Counted from the first letter of the stretch, positions 42,844 through 51,812 are shown. The stretch: DNA of 64,000 nt from Nocardioides sp. Soil797 (GCA_001429555.1 LMSR01000018.1:175968-239967); one strand, 5' to 3'. Numbers and translations: made by a program. Notes: generated by a model from the letters alone, not told the origin.

Positions 42844-45408
42844 TCAGCCGAGCTCGATGGCCAGCACCGACAGCAGCTTCCGGGTGGGCGCGGGGGCCCG
42901 GACCGCGATGCGGATCCACGACTCGTCGAGACCCGGGAACGTGTCGGCCCGGCGGACCGCGAAGCCTGCGCAGCGCAGGCGTTCGCGCAGGCCCGGGTCG
43001 GTGCGGGCGAGCACGAAGGCGCCGTTCGAGGCGACGTGCTCCATCCCCAGCTCACGGAGTCCGTCGGTCAGCACCTTGCGGCGTACGACGATCTGTTGCG
43101 CCCGGCTGGCGGCCTCGGCCGCTGCTTCGTCGCCGGCGCATGCCGACATGGCCGCGGCTGCCGTCGTCGAGACCGACCACGGCACCTGGTGGGCGCGCAG
43201 CTCCTCGACCACGGATGCCTCCGCGAGCAGGTAGCCGGCTCGGATGCCGGGAATGGTCCACAGCTTGGTCAGGCTGCGGACGACGACCAGCCCGGGTGTC
43301 GAGGCGCCGGCCAACGACTGAGCCTGGCCCGGCACGGAGTCCATGAACGCCTCGTCGACCACCACGAGGCGGCCGGGCCGCAGCAGTGCGCGGATCGTGG
43401 AGGCCGGGTGCAGCACGCCGGTCGGGTTCGTGGGATTGCCCACGATGACGAGGTCGGCGCCCTCGGGAACCGAGGAGGGGTCGAGACGGAACCCGTCATC
43501 GGCCCTGCAGAGCACGTGCTCGGGGTGGTGGCCGGCCATCTGGAGGGCGACGTCCGGCTCGGTGAACTGAGGATGCACGACCACGGGCCGACGCCAGTCG
43601 CGCAGCCGGGCGATCAGCGAGAACGCCTCGGCCGCGCCGGCCGTCGGCAACACTTCGTCGCGACGTCGACCGTGACGGCGGGCCAGGTCCCGTGCGGCAC
43701 CTTCCGCGGTGGGATAGGTGATGACGTCGTCCAGACTGGCGACCAGCGCCTCGTGCAACCAGGTTGGGCGCGGGCCGTCAAAGACGTTGACCGCGAAGTC
43801 GACCATGCCTTCGCCCGCTTCGACGTCGCCGTGATGGCGCAACGGCGCCGACGGTGCGGAGTGGTCGAGACGGGCTCGTTCCTCGCCCTCCTCCACCACC
43901 GTGGGAGTTGACGCCAGCGAGCGTCTCGGAACCACGTTCGCCGCGTGGGCGAACACCGCGTCGGCAAACCGTGCGGCCAGTTGCGGGTGGCCCGCCCAGT
44001 GCGTGTGCAGGTAGGAGGCGTGCACCGTCTCCGAGGCGAACCCGATGGGGACTCCGTCGACGTTCCATGCGGCGATGTCGGAGGAGGCCGGTGTGACCGT
44101 GGTGCGGTGGAACTCATGGCCGGTCACGACCTCGCCCGGGCGACCGAGCAGGGTCGGCGCGACGGACTCGGCGCGACGGTAGGACAGCGTCAGCCGCGGA
44201 GTCATCCGGGCCTCGGCGGGCAGCGCACCGACCATGGGGGCGTGGTCGACGCTCTGGCAGAGGTAGAGCAGGCCGGCACACTCGGCGACGGTGGGCGTCC
44301 CGGCATCGATGGCGGCGGCCAGGTCGCGGCGCAGCGTCTCGTTGGCCGAGAGCCCGGCGGCGTGGACCTCCGGGAAGCCACCACCCAGATAGATGCCCGC
44401 GGTCCCTTCGGGAAGCGTCGAGTCGTGCAGCGGATCGAAGGACACCACGTCGCAGCCGGCCGCGCGCAACAGTTCCTCGGTCTCCGCGTAGCGGAACGTG
44501 AACGCGCGACCACCCGCCATCGCGATCACGGGGCGCGTCCTGCGATCCGGCTTCCCGGACGCCCCGTTCGCAGGATCTTCCGCGGGATGTCCTGCGGGGA
44601 GGTCGTCGCGGCCGCCGGTTCGCAGGACGTCCGTCGTGACGTCCTGCGGTGAGGTCGTCGCAGCAACCCGTTCGCATGACGTCCGCAGGGCGACGGCGGG
44701 GCTCCAGGGATCGCCGTCGAGGACCGGCGCGCGCCGAGCCAGGGCGAGTACGGCGTCAAGGTCGACCCGATCCGCGATCCGGGTGGTCAGTCGTTCGAGC
44801 GAGGCCGCTGCCTCGTCGCGTTCATCGGCCGGCACCAGCCCGAGGTGTCGCGAGGGTGCCACGATCCCGTCGTCGCGGTGGAGGACACCGAGCACCGGCA
44901 GGTCGATCGAGCGACGTACCTCATCGGCATGCCGCGCCGATCCTGCCTTGTTGAGGATCACGCCGGCGATCTCGACCGACGGGTCGAAGGAGGCCATGCC
45001 CCGGACGACGGCGCCGATGGAGCGCGAGGCGTGGGAGATGTCGACGACGAGCACGATCGGCGACCGGGTCACTGCGGCGACGTGGGCGGTGGAGGCGAAT
45101 CCGTTGCCACCGATCTGACCGTCGTACAGGCCCATGACGCCCTCGACCACAGCGAGGTCGGCGCCTGCGGAACCGTGCAGCAGCAACGGGACCAGGAGGT
45201 CCTCGCCGACCAGGTGCGGGTCGAGGTTGCGCCCCGGGCGCCCGGTCGCCAACGAGTGGTAGCCGGGGTCGATGTAGTCGGGTCCGACCTTGTGTCCACT
45301 CACGGACAGACCGCGCCCGGACAGCGCAGACATCAGTCCGGTGGCGATGGTGGTCTTGCCGTGCCCCGACGCCGGTGCGCCGATGACCAGTCGCGGCAGG
45401 GCGGTCAT
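42844..45408 (-). CDS. cobB: CobB-CobC fusion: cobyrinate a,c-diamide synthase and threonine-phosphate decarboxylase-like
   Basis: An 854-residue two-domain protein. Residues 1-~510 are CobB: P-loop GAPASGHGKTT, VEGVMGLYDG and the glutaminase Cys377 in TVAECAGLLYL. Residues ~530-854 are a fold-type I PLP enzyme like CobC/CobD, with NPTNPTGVL and the PLP Lys715 in RSLTKLWTIPGIRAGYL, which makes aminopropanol phosphate. About 52 residues (near 240-291) come from three in-frame palindromic repeats, and the linker (about 491-516) comes from a GTTTCGAGACG-type repeat. ATG 45408 follows the cobO stop by 7 nt. Confidence 0.93.
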   Translation of the reverse strand: MTALPRLVIGAPASGHGKTTIATGLMSALSGRGLSVSGHKVGPDYIDPGYHSLATGRPGRNLDPHLVGEDLLVPLLLHGSAGADLAVVEGVMGLYDGQIGGNGFASTAHVAAVTRSPIVLVVDISHASRSIGAVVRGMASFDPSVEIAGVILNKAGSARHADEVRRSIDLPVLGVLHRDDGIVAPSRHLGLVPADERDEAAASLERLTTRIADRVDLDAVLALARRAPVLDGDPWSPAVALRTSCERVAATTSPQDVTTDVLRTGGRDDLPAGHPAEDPANGASGKPDRRTRPVIAMAGGRAFTFRYAETEELLRAAGCDVVSFDPLHDSTLPEGTAGIYLGGGFPEVHAAGLSANETLRRDLAAAIDAGTPTVAECAGLLYLCQSVDHAPMVGALPAEARMTPRLTLSYRRAESVAPTLLGRPGEVVTGHEFHRTTVTPASSDIAAWNVDGVPIGFASETVHASYLHTHWAGHPQLAARFADAVFAHAANVVPRRSLASTPTVVEEGEERARLDHSAPSAPLRHHGDVEAGEGMVDFAVNVFDGPRPTWLHEALVASLDDVITYPTAEGAARDLARRHGRRRDEVLPTAGAAEAFSLIARLRDWRRPVVVHPQFTEPDVALQMAGHHPEHVLCRADDGFRLDPSSVPEGADLVIVGNPTNPTGVLHPASTIRALLRPGRLVVVDEAFMDSVPGQAQSLAGASTPGLVVVRSLTKLWTIPGIRAGYLLAEASVVEELRAHQVPWSVSTTAAAAMSACAGDEAAAEAASRAQQIVVRRKVLTDGLRELGMEHVASNGAFVLARTDPGLRERLRCAGFAVRRADTFPGLDESWIRIAVRAPAPTRKLLSVLAIELG
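43861..43935. repeat. GGTTTCGAGACG-type inverted repeat at the CobB/CobC junction
   Basis: The imperfect inverted repeat starts GTGGTCGAGACGGGCTCG and ends GCGAGCGTCTCGGAACCAC. On the coding strand it gives RRSLASTPTVVEEGEERARL, nearly the same peptide as in the CobI/CobJ linker. Confidence 0.75.
44537..44680. repeat. 40-bp palindromic element, triplet inside cobB
   Basis: Units at 44537-44576, 44589-44628 and 44641-44680 repeat with an exact 52-bp period; each begins GTCCTGCG and ends CGCAGGAT, CGCAGGAC or CGCATGAC. Because 52 is not a multiple of 3, the three units are read in three different frames, all open, and the total of 156 bp keeps cobB in frame. Confidence 0.88.
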
Positions 45409-45415
45409 CGGGTGG

Positions 45416-46030
45416 TCACCACTCGATGCCTCGCTGGCCCTTCTGGCCACGGTCCATCTGGTGCTTGATCTTGGTCATCTCCGTGACCAGGTCGGCCGCT
45501 TCGACGAGCTTCGGGTTCGCACGACGTCCGGTGATCACGACGAACTGCCGGCCGGGGCGCTCGCGCAGCGTCGAGACGACGTCGTCGACGTCAACCCAGC
45601 CCCACTCCATCGGATAGGTGAACTCGTCTAGCACGTAGAGGTCATGTCGCTCTTCGGCGATGCGGCGCTTGACCTCGGCCCAGCCCTCGGCGGCGTCACG
45701 CGCATGGTCCTCGGCGGTGCCCTCCTTGCGCGACCACGACCACCCGGAGCCCATCTTGTGCCACTCGACGGGCCCGCCCTCACCGGTCTGCTGGTGCAGC
45801 TCGCCGAGGCGTTCGAGCACGGTCTGCTCGCCGATGCGCCACTTGGCCGACTTCACGAACTGGAAGACGCCGACGTTCCAGCCCTGGTTCCACGACCGGA
45901 TCGCCAACCCGAAGGCGGCGGTCGACTTGCCCTTCCCGTCGCCGGTGTTGACCATCAGCAACGGTTGGTTGCGTCGCTGCGCGGTGGTCAGGCCGTCGTC
46001 CGGAACGTTCTCCGCAACACCCTTCGGCAT
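45416..46030 (-). CDS. cobO: Cob(I)yrinic acid a,c-diamide adenosyltransferase CobO
   Basis: A 204-residue CobA/CobO-type ATP:corrinoid adenosyltransferase that adds the 5'-deoxyadenosyl ligand to Co(I). The P-loop is NTGDGKGKSTAAFGLAIR; YVLDEFTYPMEWGWVD and ITGRRANPKLVEAADLVTEM are family signatures. ATG 46030 lies 1 nt after the stop of the ChlI/D gene, and cobB follows after 7 nt. Confidence 0.96.
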   Translation of the reverse strand: MPKGVAENVPDDGLTTAQRRNQPLLMVNTGDGKGKSTAAFGLAIRSWNQGWNVGVFQFVKSAKWRIGEQTVLERLGELHQQTGEGGPVEWHKMGSGWSWSRKEGTAEDHARDAAEGWAEVKRRIAEERHDLYVLDEFTYPMEWGWVDVDDVVSTLRERPGRQFVVITGRRANPKLVEAADLVTEMTKIKHQMDRGQKGQRGIEW

Positions 46031-46031
46031 G

Positions 46032-48170
46032 TCAGGCAGCTCCTTCGCTCCGGTTGGCCAGCGAGCCACGCACCACAGTGGTCAGTGCTCCGGCGCTGAC
46101 CTCGCCCAGCGGCACGTACTCGGCCTGCAGGTCGCCGGCCAACGCATCGGCCAGGCCCATCCGGAACCGGCCGACCTCGCAGTCGATCACCAGCGACGCG
46201 ATGCCTTGGGCTGCGACGTACGCCGCCACCTGCCGCGATCGGGGAACCGCGTCGGGGCCGTACGTCGCCCGGCCGTCGGTCACCGTCACCAGCAACGGAC
46301 GACGGCGCGGGTCCCGGATCTTCTCGAGGCGCAACACCTCGGCTGCCTTCAACAGGCCCTCCGCCAGCGGAGTGCGCCCACCGGCTGGAAGTTCTTCGAG
46401 GCGGCTGGCCGCGATGTCGACCGAGTGCGTGGGTGGCAGGACCAGGTCGGCCTCGCCACCGCGGAAGGTGACCAGGCCGACCTTGTCGCGGCGCTGGTAG
46501 GCGTCGAGCAGCAACGAGAGGATCGCGGTCTTGACCTGCTCCATCCGCTTCTTCGCCGCCATGGAACCAGAGGCATCGACGCAGAAGAGGATCAGGTTGG
46601 ACTCGTGGCCCTCCTTGGTGGCCACCCGCAGATCGTCGCCCCGGAAGCGCATTGCACCGGCCCGGCGCCCGCGACCGAACTGGTGCGGTGCCGCGGCGCG
46701 AATGGTCTCGGTGAGGTGGATGGATCCGCCCTGGTCGGAGGCCCTGGTGGCACCGATGCGGCGCCCGGACTCAGTGATCGCCCGGCTGCGGCGGCCGTTC
46801 TCTCCCGCGCCCGTGCCGGAGACGGTGAACAACTTCGGTCGGTAAGGCTGGCTGGCTCGTGCCACCTGCTCGGCGCCGCCCGGGCCCGTCGCGCCGCCCG
46901 GGCCCGTTGCGTCATACGAATCGGTCGCCGGGGGTGTCGGATCGGATGACGTCGCGTCGCCCGGGCCCGTTGCGTCATACGACTCGGTCGCCGGGGGTGT
47001 CGCATCGGATGACGTTGCGTCGGGGGCCTCGGGTCCGTCGGGGGCCTCGGGTCCGTCGGCGGCCTCGGGTCCGTCGGGGCTTCCCGGGCCGTCCGAGCCG
47101 TCTGAGCCATCGGGACCGTCCGGGTCGTCCGAGCCATCCGGACCGTCGGGGTCGTCGGGCGGGAAGTCACCGAGGAGCTGGTCGAGCAGGTCCTCGTCGA
47201 TGCCGGGCGCGTCGAACGGGTTGCGCCGGCGTCGGTGCGGGAGCGACAACCGAGCTGCCGCCCGGATGTCGTCGCGACCCACCGACGTACGCCCATGCCA
47301 CGCCGCATGCGCGATGGCGGCGCGTGCGGTCACGATGTCGGCGCGCATTCCGTCGACGTCGAATGCGGCACAGATCTCGGCGATCTTGAGCAACGCCGCG
47401 TCACCCAGCACGACTTGGTCGACCAGCTTCTGGGCCGACTGGATCCGGTCGGTCAGCGCGCGCTCGTCCTCGGCGTACGACGCCGCAAACGCGACCGGGT
47501 CGGTCTCGAAGGCGATCCGACGGCGTACCACGTCGACCCGCAACCCGGGGTCACGCGGAGCCGCCACCTCGACGGTGAGGCCGAAACGGTCGAGCAGCTG
47601 CGGGCGGAGCTCGCCCTCCTCCGGGTTCATCGTGCCGACCAGCACGAAGCGAGCGGCATGCTCGACAGAGACGCCGTCGCGCTCGACGGTGGAGCGCCCC
47701 ATCGCCGCGGCGTCCAGCAGCAGGTCGACGAGGTGGTCGTGGAGCAGGTTGACCTCGTCGACGTAGAGGATGCCGCGGTGGGCACGGGCCAGCAGCCCGG
47801 GTTCGTATTCGGCGACGCCCGACGACAACGCCTTCTCGAGGTGCAGCGAGCCGAGCACCCGGTCCTCGGTGGCTCCGACGGGCAGCTCGACCAGTCGTAC
47901 CGGCCGGGTCTCGGTGTCCGCATTGGCCGCGAACGGGCCGTCGGGGGAGATCGGGTTCGCCTCGCGTGGGTCACTCGAGAACCGGTCGCCGGCGACCACC
48001 TCGATCGGCGGCAGCACCGAGGCCAGCGCTCGCACCATCGTGGACTTCGCAGTGCCCTTCTCGCCGCGCACGAGCACGCCGCCGACCGACGGGGAGATCG
48101 TGGTGAGGACCAGGGCCAGCGCCATGTCGTCGGAACCGACGACGGCACTGAAAGGGAATTGCTGTGGCAT
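46032..48170 (-). CDS. ChlI/ChlD-type magnesium/cobalt chelatase ATPase subunit
   Basis: A 712-residue protein joining an AAA+ ChlI module (Walker A GEKGTAKS at 36-43, GILYVDEVNLLHDHLVDLLL) to a VWA module with the MIDAS motif DASGSM (residues 532-537). The linker, residues ~336-434, is Pro/Asp/Gly-rich and contains two in-frame copies of a 63-bp repeat with the 40-bp palindrome. The order chlI/D-cobO-cobB matches the M. tuberculosis Rv2850c-cobO-cobB arrangement. It probably powers cobalt insertion by CobN. Confidence 0.9.
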   Translation of the reverse strand: MPQQFPFSAVVGSDDMALALVLTTISPSVGGVLVRGEKGTAKSTMVRALASVLPPIEVVAGDRFSSDPREANPISPDGPFAANADTETRPVRLVELPVGATEDRVLGSLHLEKALSSGVAEYEPGLLARAHRGILYVDEVNLLHDHLVDLLLDAAAMGRSTVERDGVSVEHAARFVLVGTMNPEEGELRPQLLDRFGLTVEVAAPRDPGLRVDVVRRRIAFETDPVAFAASYAEDERALTDRIQSAQKLVDQVVLGDAALLKIAEICAAFDVDGMRADIVTARAAIAHAAWHGRTSVGRDDIRAAARLSLPHRRRRNPFDAPGIDEDLLDQLLGDFPPDDPDGPDGSDDPDGPDGSDGSDGPGSPDGPEAADGPEAPDGPEAPDATSSDATPPATESYDATGPGDATSSDPTPPATDSYDATGPGGATGPGGAEQVARASQPYRPKLFTVSGTGAGENGRRSRAITESGRRIGATRASDQGGSIHLTETIRAAAPHQFGRGRRAGAMRFRGDDLRVATKEGHESNLILFCVDASGSMAAKKRMEQVKTAILSLLLDAYQRRDKVGLVTFRGGEADLVLPPTHSVDIAASRLEELPAGGRTPLAEGLLKAAEVLRLEKIRDPRRRPLLVTVTDGRATYGPDAVPRSRQVAAYVAAQGIASLVIDCEVGRFRMGLADALAGDLQAEYVPLGEVSAGALTTVVRGSLANRSEGAA
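46888..47013. repeat. Tandem 63-bp repeat with 40-bp palindromic elements inside the ChlI/D gene
   Basis: Two 63-bp copies, 46888-46950 and 46951-47013, each consist of a 23-bp GC-rich lead and a 40-bp unit (46911-46950 and 46974-47013). The two units differ at only 2 of 40 positions, a recent tandem duplication. Arms are GTCATACG and CGGATGAC. The period is 21 codons, so the frame is kept. Further short codon repeats run to about 47160. Confidence 0.88.
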
Positions 48171-48199
48171 TGGGGGCTCCCGCTCTCATTCGCCAACGA

Positions 48200-48355
48200 A
48201 CTGGTGGCGGCGCGAGGCCGGTCTTCGGACTTCCCAGGTCGTGTTGCCTGAGTCACCGCAGCGGGCCCTGTGCCGGATTCTCACCGGCTTCCCAGATTCT
48301 CCCCGTCCGCGGTCGCCGGGTGGCGGCTGCTTCTGGGGCACCTCGTGCCTTCGGC
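48200..48355 (-). ncRNA. Cobalamin riboswitch upstream of the ChlI/D-cobO-cobBC operon
   Basis: On the minus strand the conserved parts are GGGAAGCCGGTGAGAATCCG, CAGGGCCCGCTGCGGTGA and GGGAAGTCCGAAGACCGGCC. It ends about 30 nt before the ATG of the ChlI/D gene. Confidence 0.92.
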
Positions 48356-48369
48356 GCCACCGTAGCCGG

Positions 48370-48954
48370 TCAGTCGTCGCCGTGCTCCACGAGGCCACCA
48401 CGTGAGCGGGCGAGCTTCTCGAGCCAGGCCTCCACGTCGGCTCCGCTGCGCAGGTGTACGCCGACCAGGTGGGGGTTCGCAGCCAAGGCAGCAGGAACGC
48501 GATCCTCGAGCATGTGTCGTGTGCGGATCGGCCAACGGACGATGTGATCCGGATCCGAGAGGAAGGTGCGCAGGGGCGGCTCGACGTTGCCGTTCCACAA
48601 CTGCTGCCGACGAACGCGGCGTCGCACTGTCCGCCGTACGACGCGGGTGAGTGTGACCCGGTAGGGAAGGTCCAACCAGACCAGCAGGTCGGCGGCCGCG
48701 GCGAGCAGGGGACGAGCTCGGGTGTACTGCCACTCCGTGACCCAACCCGGCTCGGAGACCAGGGCGCGCACGTCGGCCATGAACTCAGGTCGCTCGGTCC
48801 AGTCGGGACCGTGGAAGAGCGAGTCGATCTCGGTGTGAGGCAGTCCCGACACGGCGCTGATCCTCGTGGCCAGGGTGGTCTTGCCGCTGCCGCTCGTGCC
48901 AGCGACCACGATCCGGCACGGCCTGAAGGGCAGCGGGTCCCGAGAGGTGAGCAC
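48370..48954 (-). CDS. P-loop kinase-like AAA protein (FlaR/adenylate kinase-like)
   Basis: A 194-residue nucleotide-binding protein with the P-loop VVAGTSGSGKTTLA, then LPHTEIDSLFHGPDW, DLLVWLDLPYRV and an Arg-rich lid (RVVRRTVRRRVRR). It resembles the topology-modulation/FlaR group of small kinases whose substrate is unknown. The second of two GTG codons (48954) is chosen because TATTCT lies 6 nt upstream, the local leaderless spacing. It diverges from the ABC ATPase gene. Confidence 0.8.
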   Translation of the reverse strand: MLTSRDPLPFRPCRIVVAGTSGSGKTTLATRISAVSGLPHTEIDSLFHGPDWTERPEFMADVRALVSEPGWVTEWQYTRARPLLAAAADLLVWLDLPYRVTLTRVVRRTVRRRVRRQQLWNGNVEPPLRTFLSDPDHIVRWPIRTRHMLEDRVPAALAANPHLVGVHLRSGADVEAWLEKLARSRGGLVEHGDD

Positions 48955-48960
48955 CACCCG

Positions 48961-48987
48961 AGAATATCCGGCATCCCGGGTTAGGTT
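48961..48987. promoter_or_regulatory. Divergent leaderless promoters
   Basis: TATTCT on the minus strand (48966-48961) and TAGGTT on the plus strand (48982-48987) each end 6 nt before the GTG starts at 48954 and 48994. Neither gene has a ribosome binding site. Confidence 0.45.
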
Positions 48988-48993
48988 CTCGTG

Positions 48994-49779
48994 GTGAGTA
49001 CGACCGACAACGCCCTGGAGCTCCGCGACGTCGCCTTCGTCCGGGGCGGGCGCACGTTGCTCGACGAGATCTCCCTGACCGTGCGACGGGGCGAGCACTG
49101 GGCGCTGATCGGCCCCAACGGAGCCGGCAAGACGACGCTGCTCAACCTCTTCGGTGCGCTGGCCTTTCCGACCCGCGGTGAGGTGCACGTGCTCGGTCAC
49201 AGGCTCGGCCGGGTCGACCTGCGCGAGCTCCGCCGCTCCATCGGCCACGTCAACCCGCGCCACCAGATCGGCTCGAACCTCTCCGTCGAAGAGGTCGTGC
49301 TCACCGGGGAGACCGGCACCAACGAGATGGTGCCGCGATGGGAGCCGTCACCCGAGACGCGTGAACGCGCGCACCTGCTGATCAAGACGCTTGGCATCGA
49401 TGCCGACGAACCCCACTGGCACACCATGTCGCAGGGGGAGCGGGGTCGTGCACTGATCGCCCGGGCACTGATGCCTGACCCGCCCCTGCTGTTGCTCGAC
49501 GAGCCGAGCACCGGTCTCGATGTGGCCGCTCGCGAGCAGATGATCCACACCATCACCGATCTGCCCGACGTGATCCCGGGGCTGACCTCGGTGACCGTCA
49601 CGCACCACTTCGAGGAGCTGCCAGCCTCCACGACGCATGCCGTTCTGCTGCGTGCCGGTCGCATCGTCGCTGCGGGGCAGGTGGACCGCACGCTGACCAC
49701 CGAGCTCGTCACCGAGACCTTCGACCACCCGATTGAGGTGGGGCGTCGCCGCGGACGCTGGTTCGCGATGACTCATTGA
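48994..49779 (+). CDS. ABC transporter ATP-binding protein
   Basis: A 261-residue ABC ATPase with Walker A GPNGAGKTTLLN, a degenerate signature MSQGERGRALIARAL, Walker B LLLLDEPSTGLD and H-loop VTHHFEEL. The atypical signature resembles stand-alone YlmA-like iron or molybdate-type ATPases. No permease gene is adjacent; cobL follows 19 nt later, so the partner is unknown. Confidence 0.88.
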   Translation: MSTTDNALELRDVAFVRGGRTLLDEISLTVRRGEHWALIGPNGAGKTTLLNLFGALAFPTRGEVHVLGHRLGRVDLRELRRSIGHVNPRHQIGSNLSVEEVVLTGETGTNEMVPRWEPSPETRERAHLLIKTLGIDADEPHWHTMSQGERGRALIARALMPDPPLLLLDEPSTGLDVAAREQMIHTITDLPDVIPGLTSVTVTHHFEELPASTTHAVLLRAGRIVAAGQVDRTLTTELVTETFDHPIEVGRRRGRWFAMTH

Positions 49780-49798
49780 CCCACTAGTCTCTGACCTC

Positions 49799-51001
49799 AT
49801 GTCAGCAGTCACCGTCATCGGGATCGGCGCCGACGGCTGGTCCGGCCTGCCGACTGCGCAACGCGAGCGGGTGCTGGCCGCCGAGGTGGTTCTCGGCGGC
49901 GCCCGACACCTCGCGATGCTGCCCGACGTCACCGACCAGGTGCGCGAACCCTGGCCGTCACCGCTGCGCGAGGGACTGCCCGCTCTTCTCTGGAAGTACG
50001 ACGGGCGGCGCGTCGTGGCGCTCGCCTCGGGAGACCCGTTCGTCTCCGGCATCGGTGGCACCCTCGTGGGCCTGCTCGGCCGCAGCGCCGTGGCCGTCGA
50101 GCCGGCGGTCTCATCGGTCGCCCTGGCTCGTGCACGGATGGGCTGGGACTCCGAGTCGGTCGAAGTGATCAGCCTGGTCGGCCGCGACCTCCACGCGGTC
50201 CTGCGTGCCCTGGCGCCCGGTCACCGGCTCGTCGTGCTCTCCTCCGATGCCGGTACGCCGGAACAGGTCGCCGCGCTCCTCACGGGTGCCGGCTACGGTG
50301 CCTCGACGATGACCGTCCTGGGCGACCTCGGCTCGCGCGACGAGACCCGGCTGGCCACCACCGCCGCCGAGTGGGGTGGCCGGGCCGCGCAACTCAACGT
50401 GGTCGCTCTCGACCTGGTCGGTCCAGTGATCGGTGGCCGCTCTGCCGGACTTCCCGATGATGCGTTCGAGCACGACGGGCAGCTGACCAAGCGTGACCTG
50501 AGGGCCTCCGCGATGGCCCGACTCGCGCCGACGCCGGGGGCGTTGTTGTGGGACGTCGGCGCCGGTGCGGGCTCGGTGGGGATCGAGTGGATGCGTGCCG
50601 ATCCGACGTGCCGAGCCATTGCCGTCGAGGACAATCCGGAGCGAGTCGCCCGCATCGCCCGCAATGCCCAGGCACTCGGCGTACCTGCTCTGCGGGTCGT
50701 CGAAGGACGCGCGCCCCAAGCGCTCGAAGGACTGTCCTCGCCTGATGCCATCTTCATCGGCGGCGGCGCCACAGCCGACGGAATGATCGAGAACGCCCTT
50801 GCTGCGTTGGGACCTGACGGTCGCCTGGTCGTGCACGGCGTCACCGTCGAGACCGAGGCGGTCATTGCCGCCGCGCACAGGCGGCACGGCGGCGAGCTCA
50901 CTCGGCACCAGGTCGAGACCGCGGCACCGATCGGCACCTTCACCGGGTGGACCCCCGCTCGCACCGTCACCCAGTGGGCCTTCGCCAAGGAGCAGTCATG
51001 A
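49799..51001 (+). CDS. cobL: Precorrin-6Y C5,15-methyltransferase (decarboxylating) CobL
   Basis: A 400-residue CbiE-CbiT fusion. Residues 1-~205 form the CbiE tetrapyrrole methylase domain (VIGIGADGWSGLP, VALASGDPFVSGIGGTL). Residues ~230-400 form CbiT with the SAM loop DVGAGAGSVGIEW, IAVEDNPERVARIARNAQ and FIGGGATADGM. It methylates C5 and C15 and removes the C12 acetate carboxylate. TAGTCT at 49785-49790 may be its -10. It overlaps cobM by 4 nt. Confidence 0.95.
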   Translation: MSAVTVIGIGADGWSGLPTAQRERVLAAEVVLGGARHLAMLPDVTDQVREPWPSPLREGLPALLWKYDGRRVVALASGDPFVSGIGGTLVGLLGRSAVAVEPAVSSVALARARMGWDSESVEVISLVGRDLHAVLRALAPGHRLVVLSSDAGTPEQVAALLTGAGYGASTMTVLGDLGSRDETRLATTAAEWGGRAAQLNVVALDLVGPVIGGRSAGLPDDAFEHDGQLTKRDLRASAMARLAPTPGALLWDVGAGAGSVGIEWMRADPTCRAIAVEDNPERVARIARNAQALGVPALRVVEGRAPQALEGLSSPDAIFIGGGATADGMIENALAALGPDGRLVVHGVTVETEAVIAAAHRRHGGELTRHQVETAAPIGTFTGWTPARTVTQWAFAKEQS

Positions 51002-51762
51002 CCATCCACTTCGTCGGAGCCGGGCCCGGTGCGGCCGACCTGATCACCCTGCGGGCCGCCACCCAGCTGTCCCGGGCTGACGTGGTGCTCTATCCCGGCA
51101 CCTACATCGACGGCGACGTGCTCTCGCACTGTCGCGCCGACGCCCGTCGCGTTGACACGCAGGATCTCGACCTCGACCAGATGGTCGCCGTGATGGTGGA
51201 TGCCGATCGCGCCGGCCAGGACGTCGTACGCCTCACGTCGGGGGATCCGTCGGTCTACTCCGCACTGGCCGAGCAGACCCGACGTCTCGACACGGCGGGC
51301 GTGACCTGGGACGTCACGCCCGGCATCCCGGCGTACGCCGCCGCAGCGGCCAGGTTGGGACGCGAGCTGACCGTGCCGAAGCTGGCGCAGTCGGTGGTGT
51401 TGACCCGCGCCCAGGCCAGGTCCACCGCGATGCCGTCGGGGGAGAAGCTGGAGAACTTCGCGGCCACGGGCGCCACCTTGGTGCTCCACCTGGCGATCAC
51501 CCGCACCCGGGAGCTGGCCGTCGAGCTTGCCGGACACTACGGTGCTGAGTGCCCGGTCGCGGTGGTCTCGCGAGTCAGTCAACCGCAGGAGCTGGTGTTG
51601 CGCGGCACGCTGGCCGACATCGCAGATCGGGTCGAGGAGGCTGACCTCAGGCAGGCTGCGTTGATCATGGTCGGGCCGGCCGTCGACCCGACGGCGGTCT
51701 CGCCGGAGCTGGCCGAGTCCTACCTCTACGACCCAGCACGGGACCGCTCCCTCAAGCGGTGA
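50998..51762 (+). CDS. cobM: Precorrin-4 C11-methyltransferase CobM
   Basis: A 254-residue SAM-dependent tetrapyrrole methylase. N-terminal IHFVGAGPGAADLITLRAA, then VLYPGTYID, RLTSGDPSVYSAL and HLAITRTRELA are CobM/CbiF motifs. ATG 50998 overlaps the cobL stop (ATGA). It converges with the iron-regulated gene at 51813. Confidence 0.95.
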   Translation: MTIHFVGAGPGAADLITLRAATQLSRADVVLYPGTYIDGDVLSHCRADARRVDTQDLDLDQMVAVMVDADRAGQDVVRLTSGDPSVYSALAEQTRRLDTAGVTWDVTPGIPAYAAAAARLGRELTVPKLAQSVVLTRAQARSTAMPSGEKLENFAATGATLVLHLAITRTRELAVELAGHYGAECPVAVVSRVSQPQELVLRGTLADIADRVEEADLRQAALIMVGPAVDPTAVSPELAESYLYDPARDRSLKR

Positions 51763-51812
51763 CCTGCCGCTCCTGGTGTGTCGGTGCGATCGGCCCGCGA
51801 GGCAGCCAGGAG

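Noticed and set aside
44537..44680. CRISPR array (regular repeats in cobB)
   Set aside because: There are only three units, with 12-bp spacers, palindromic repeats lying inside a coding frame and no cas genes.
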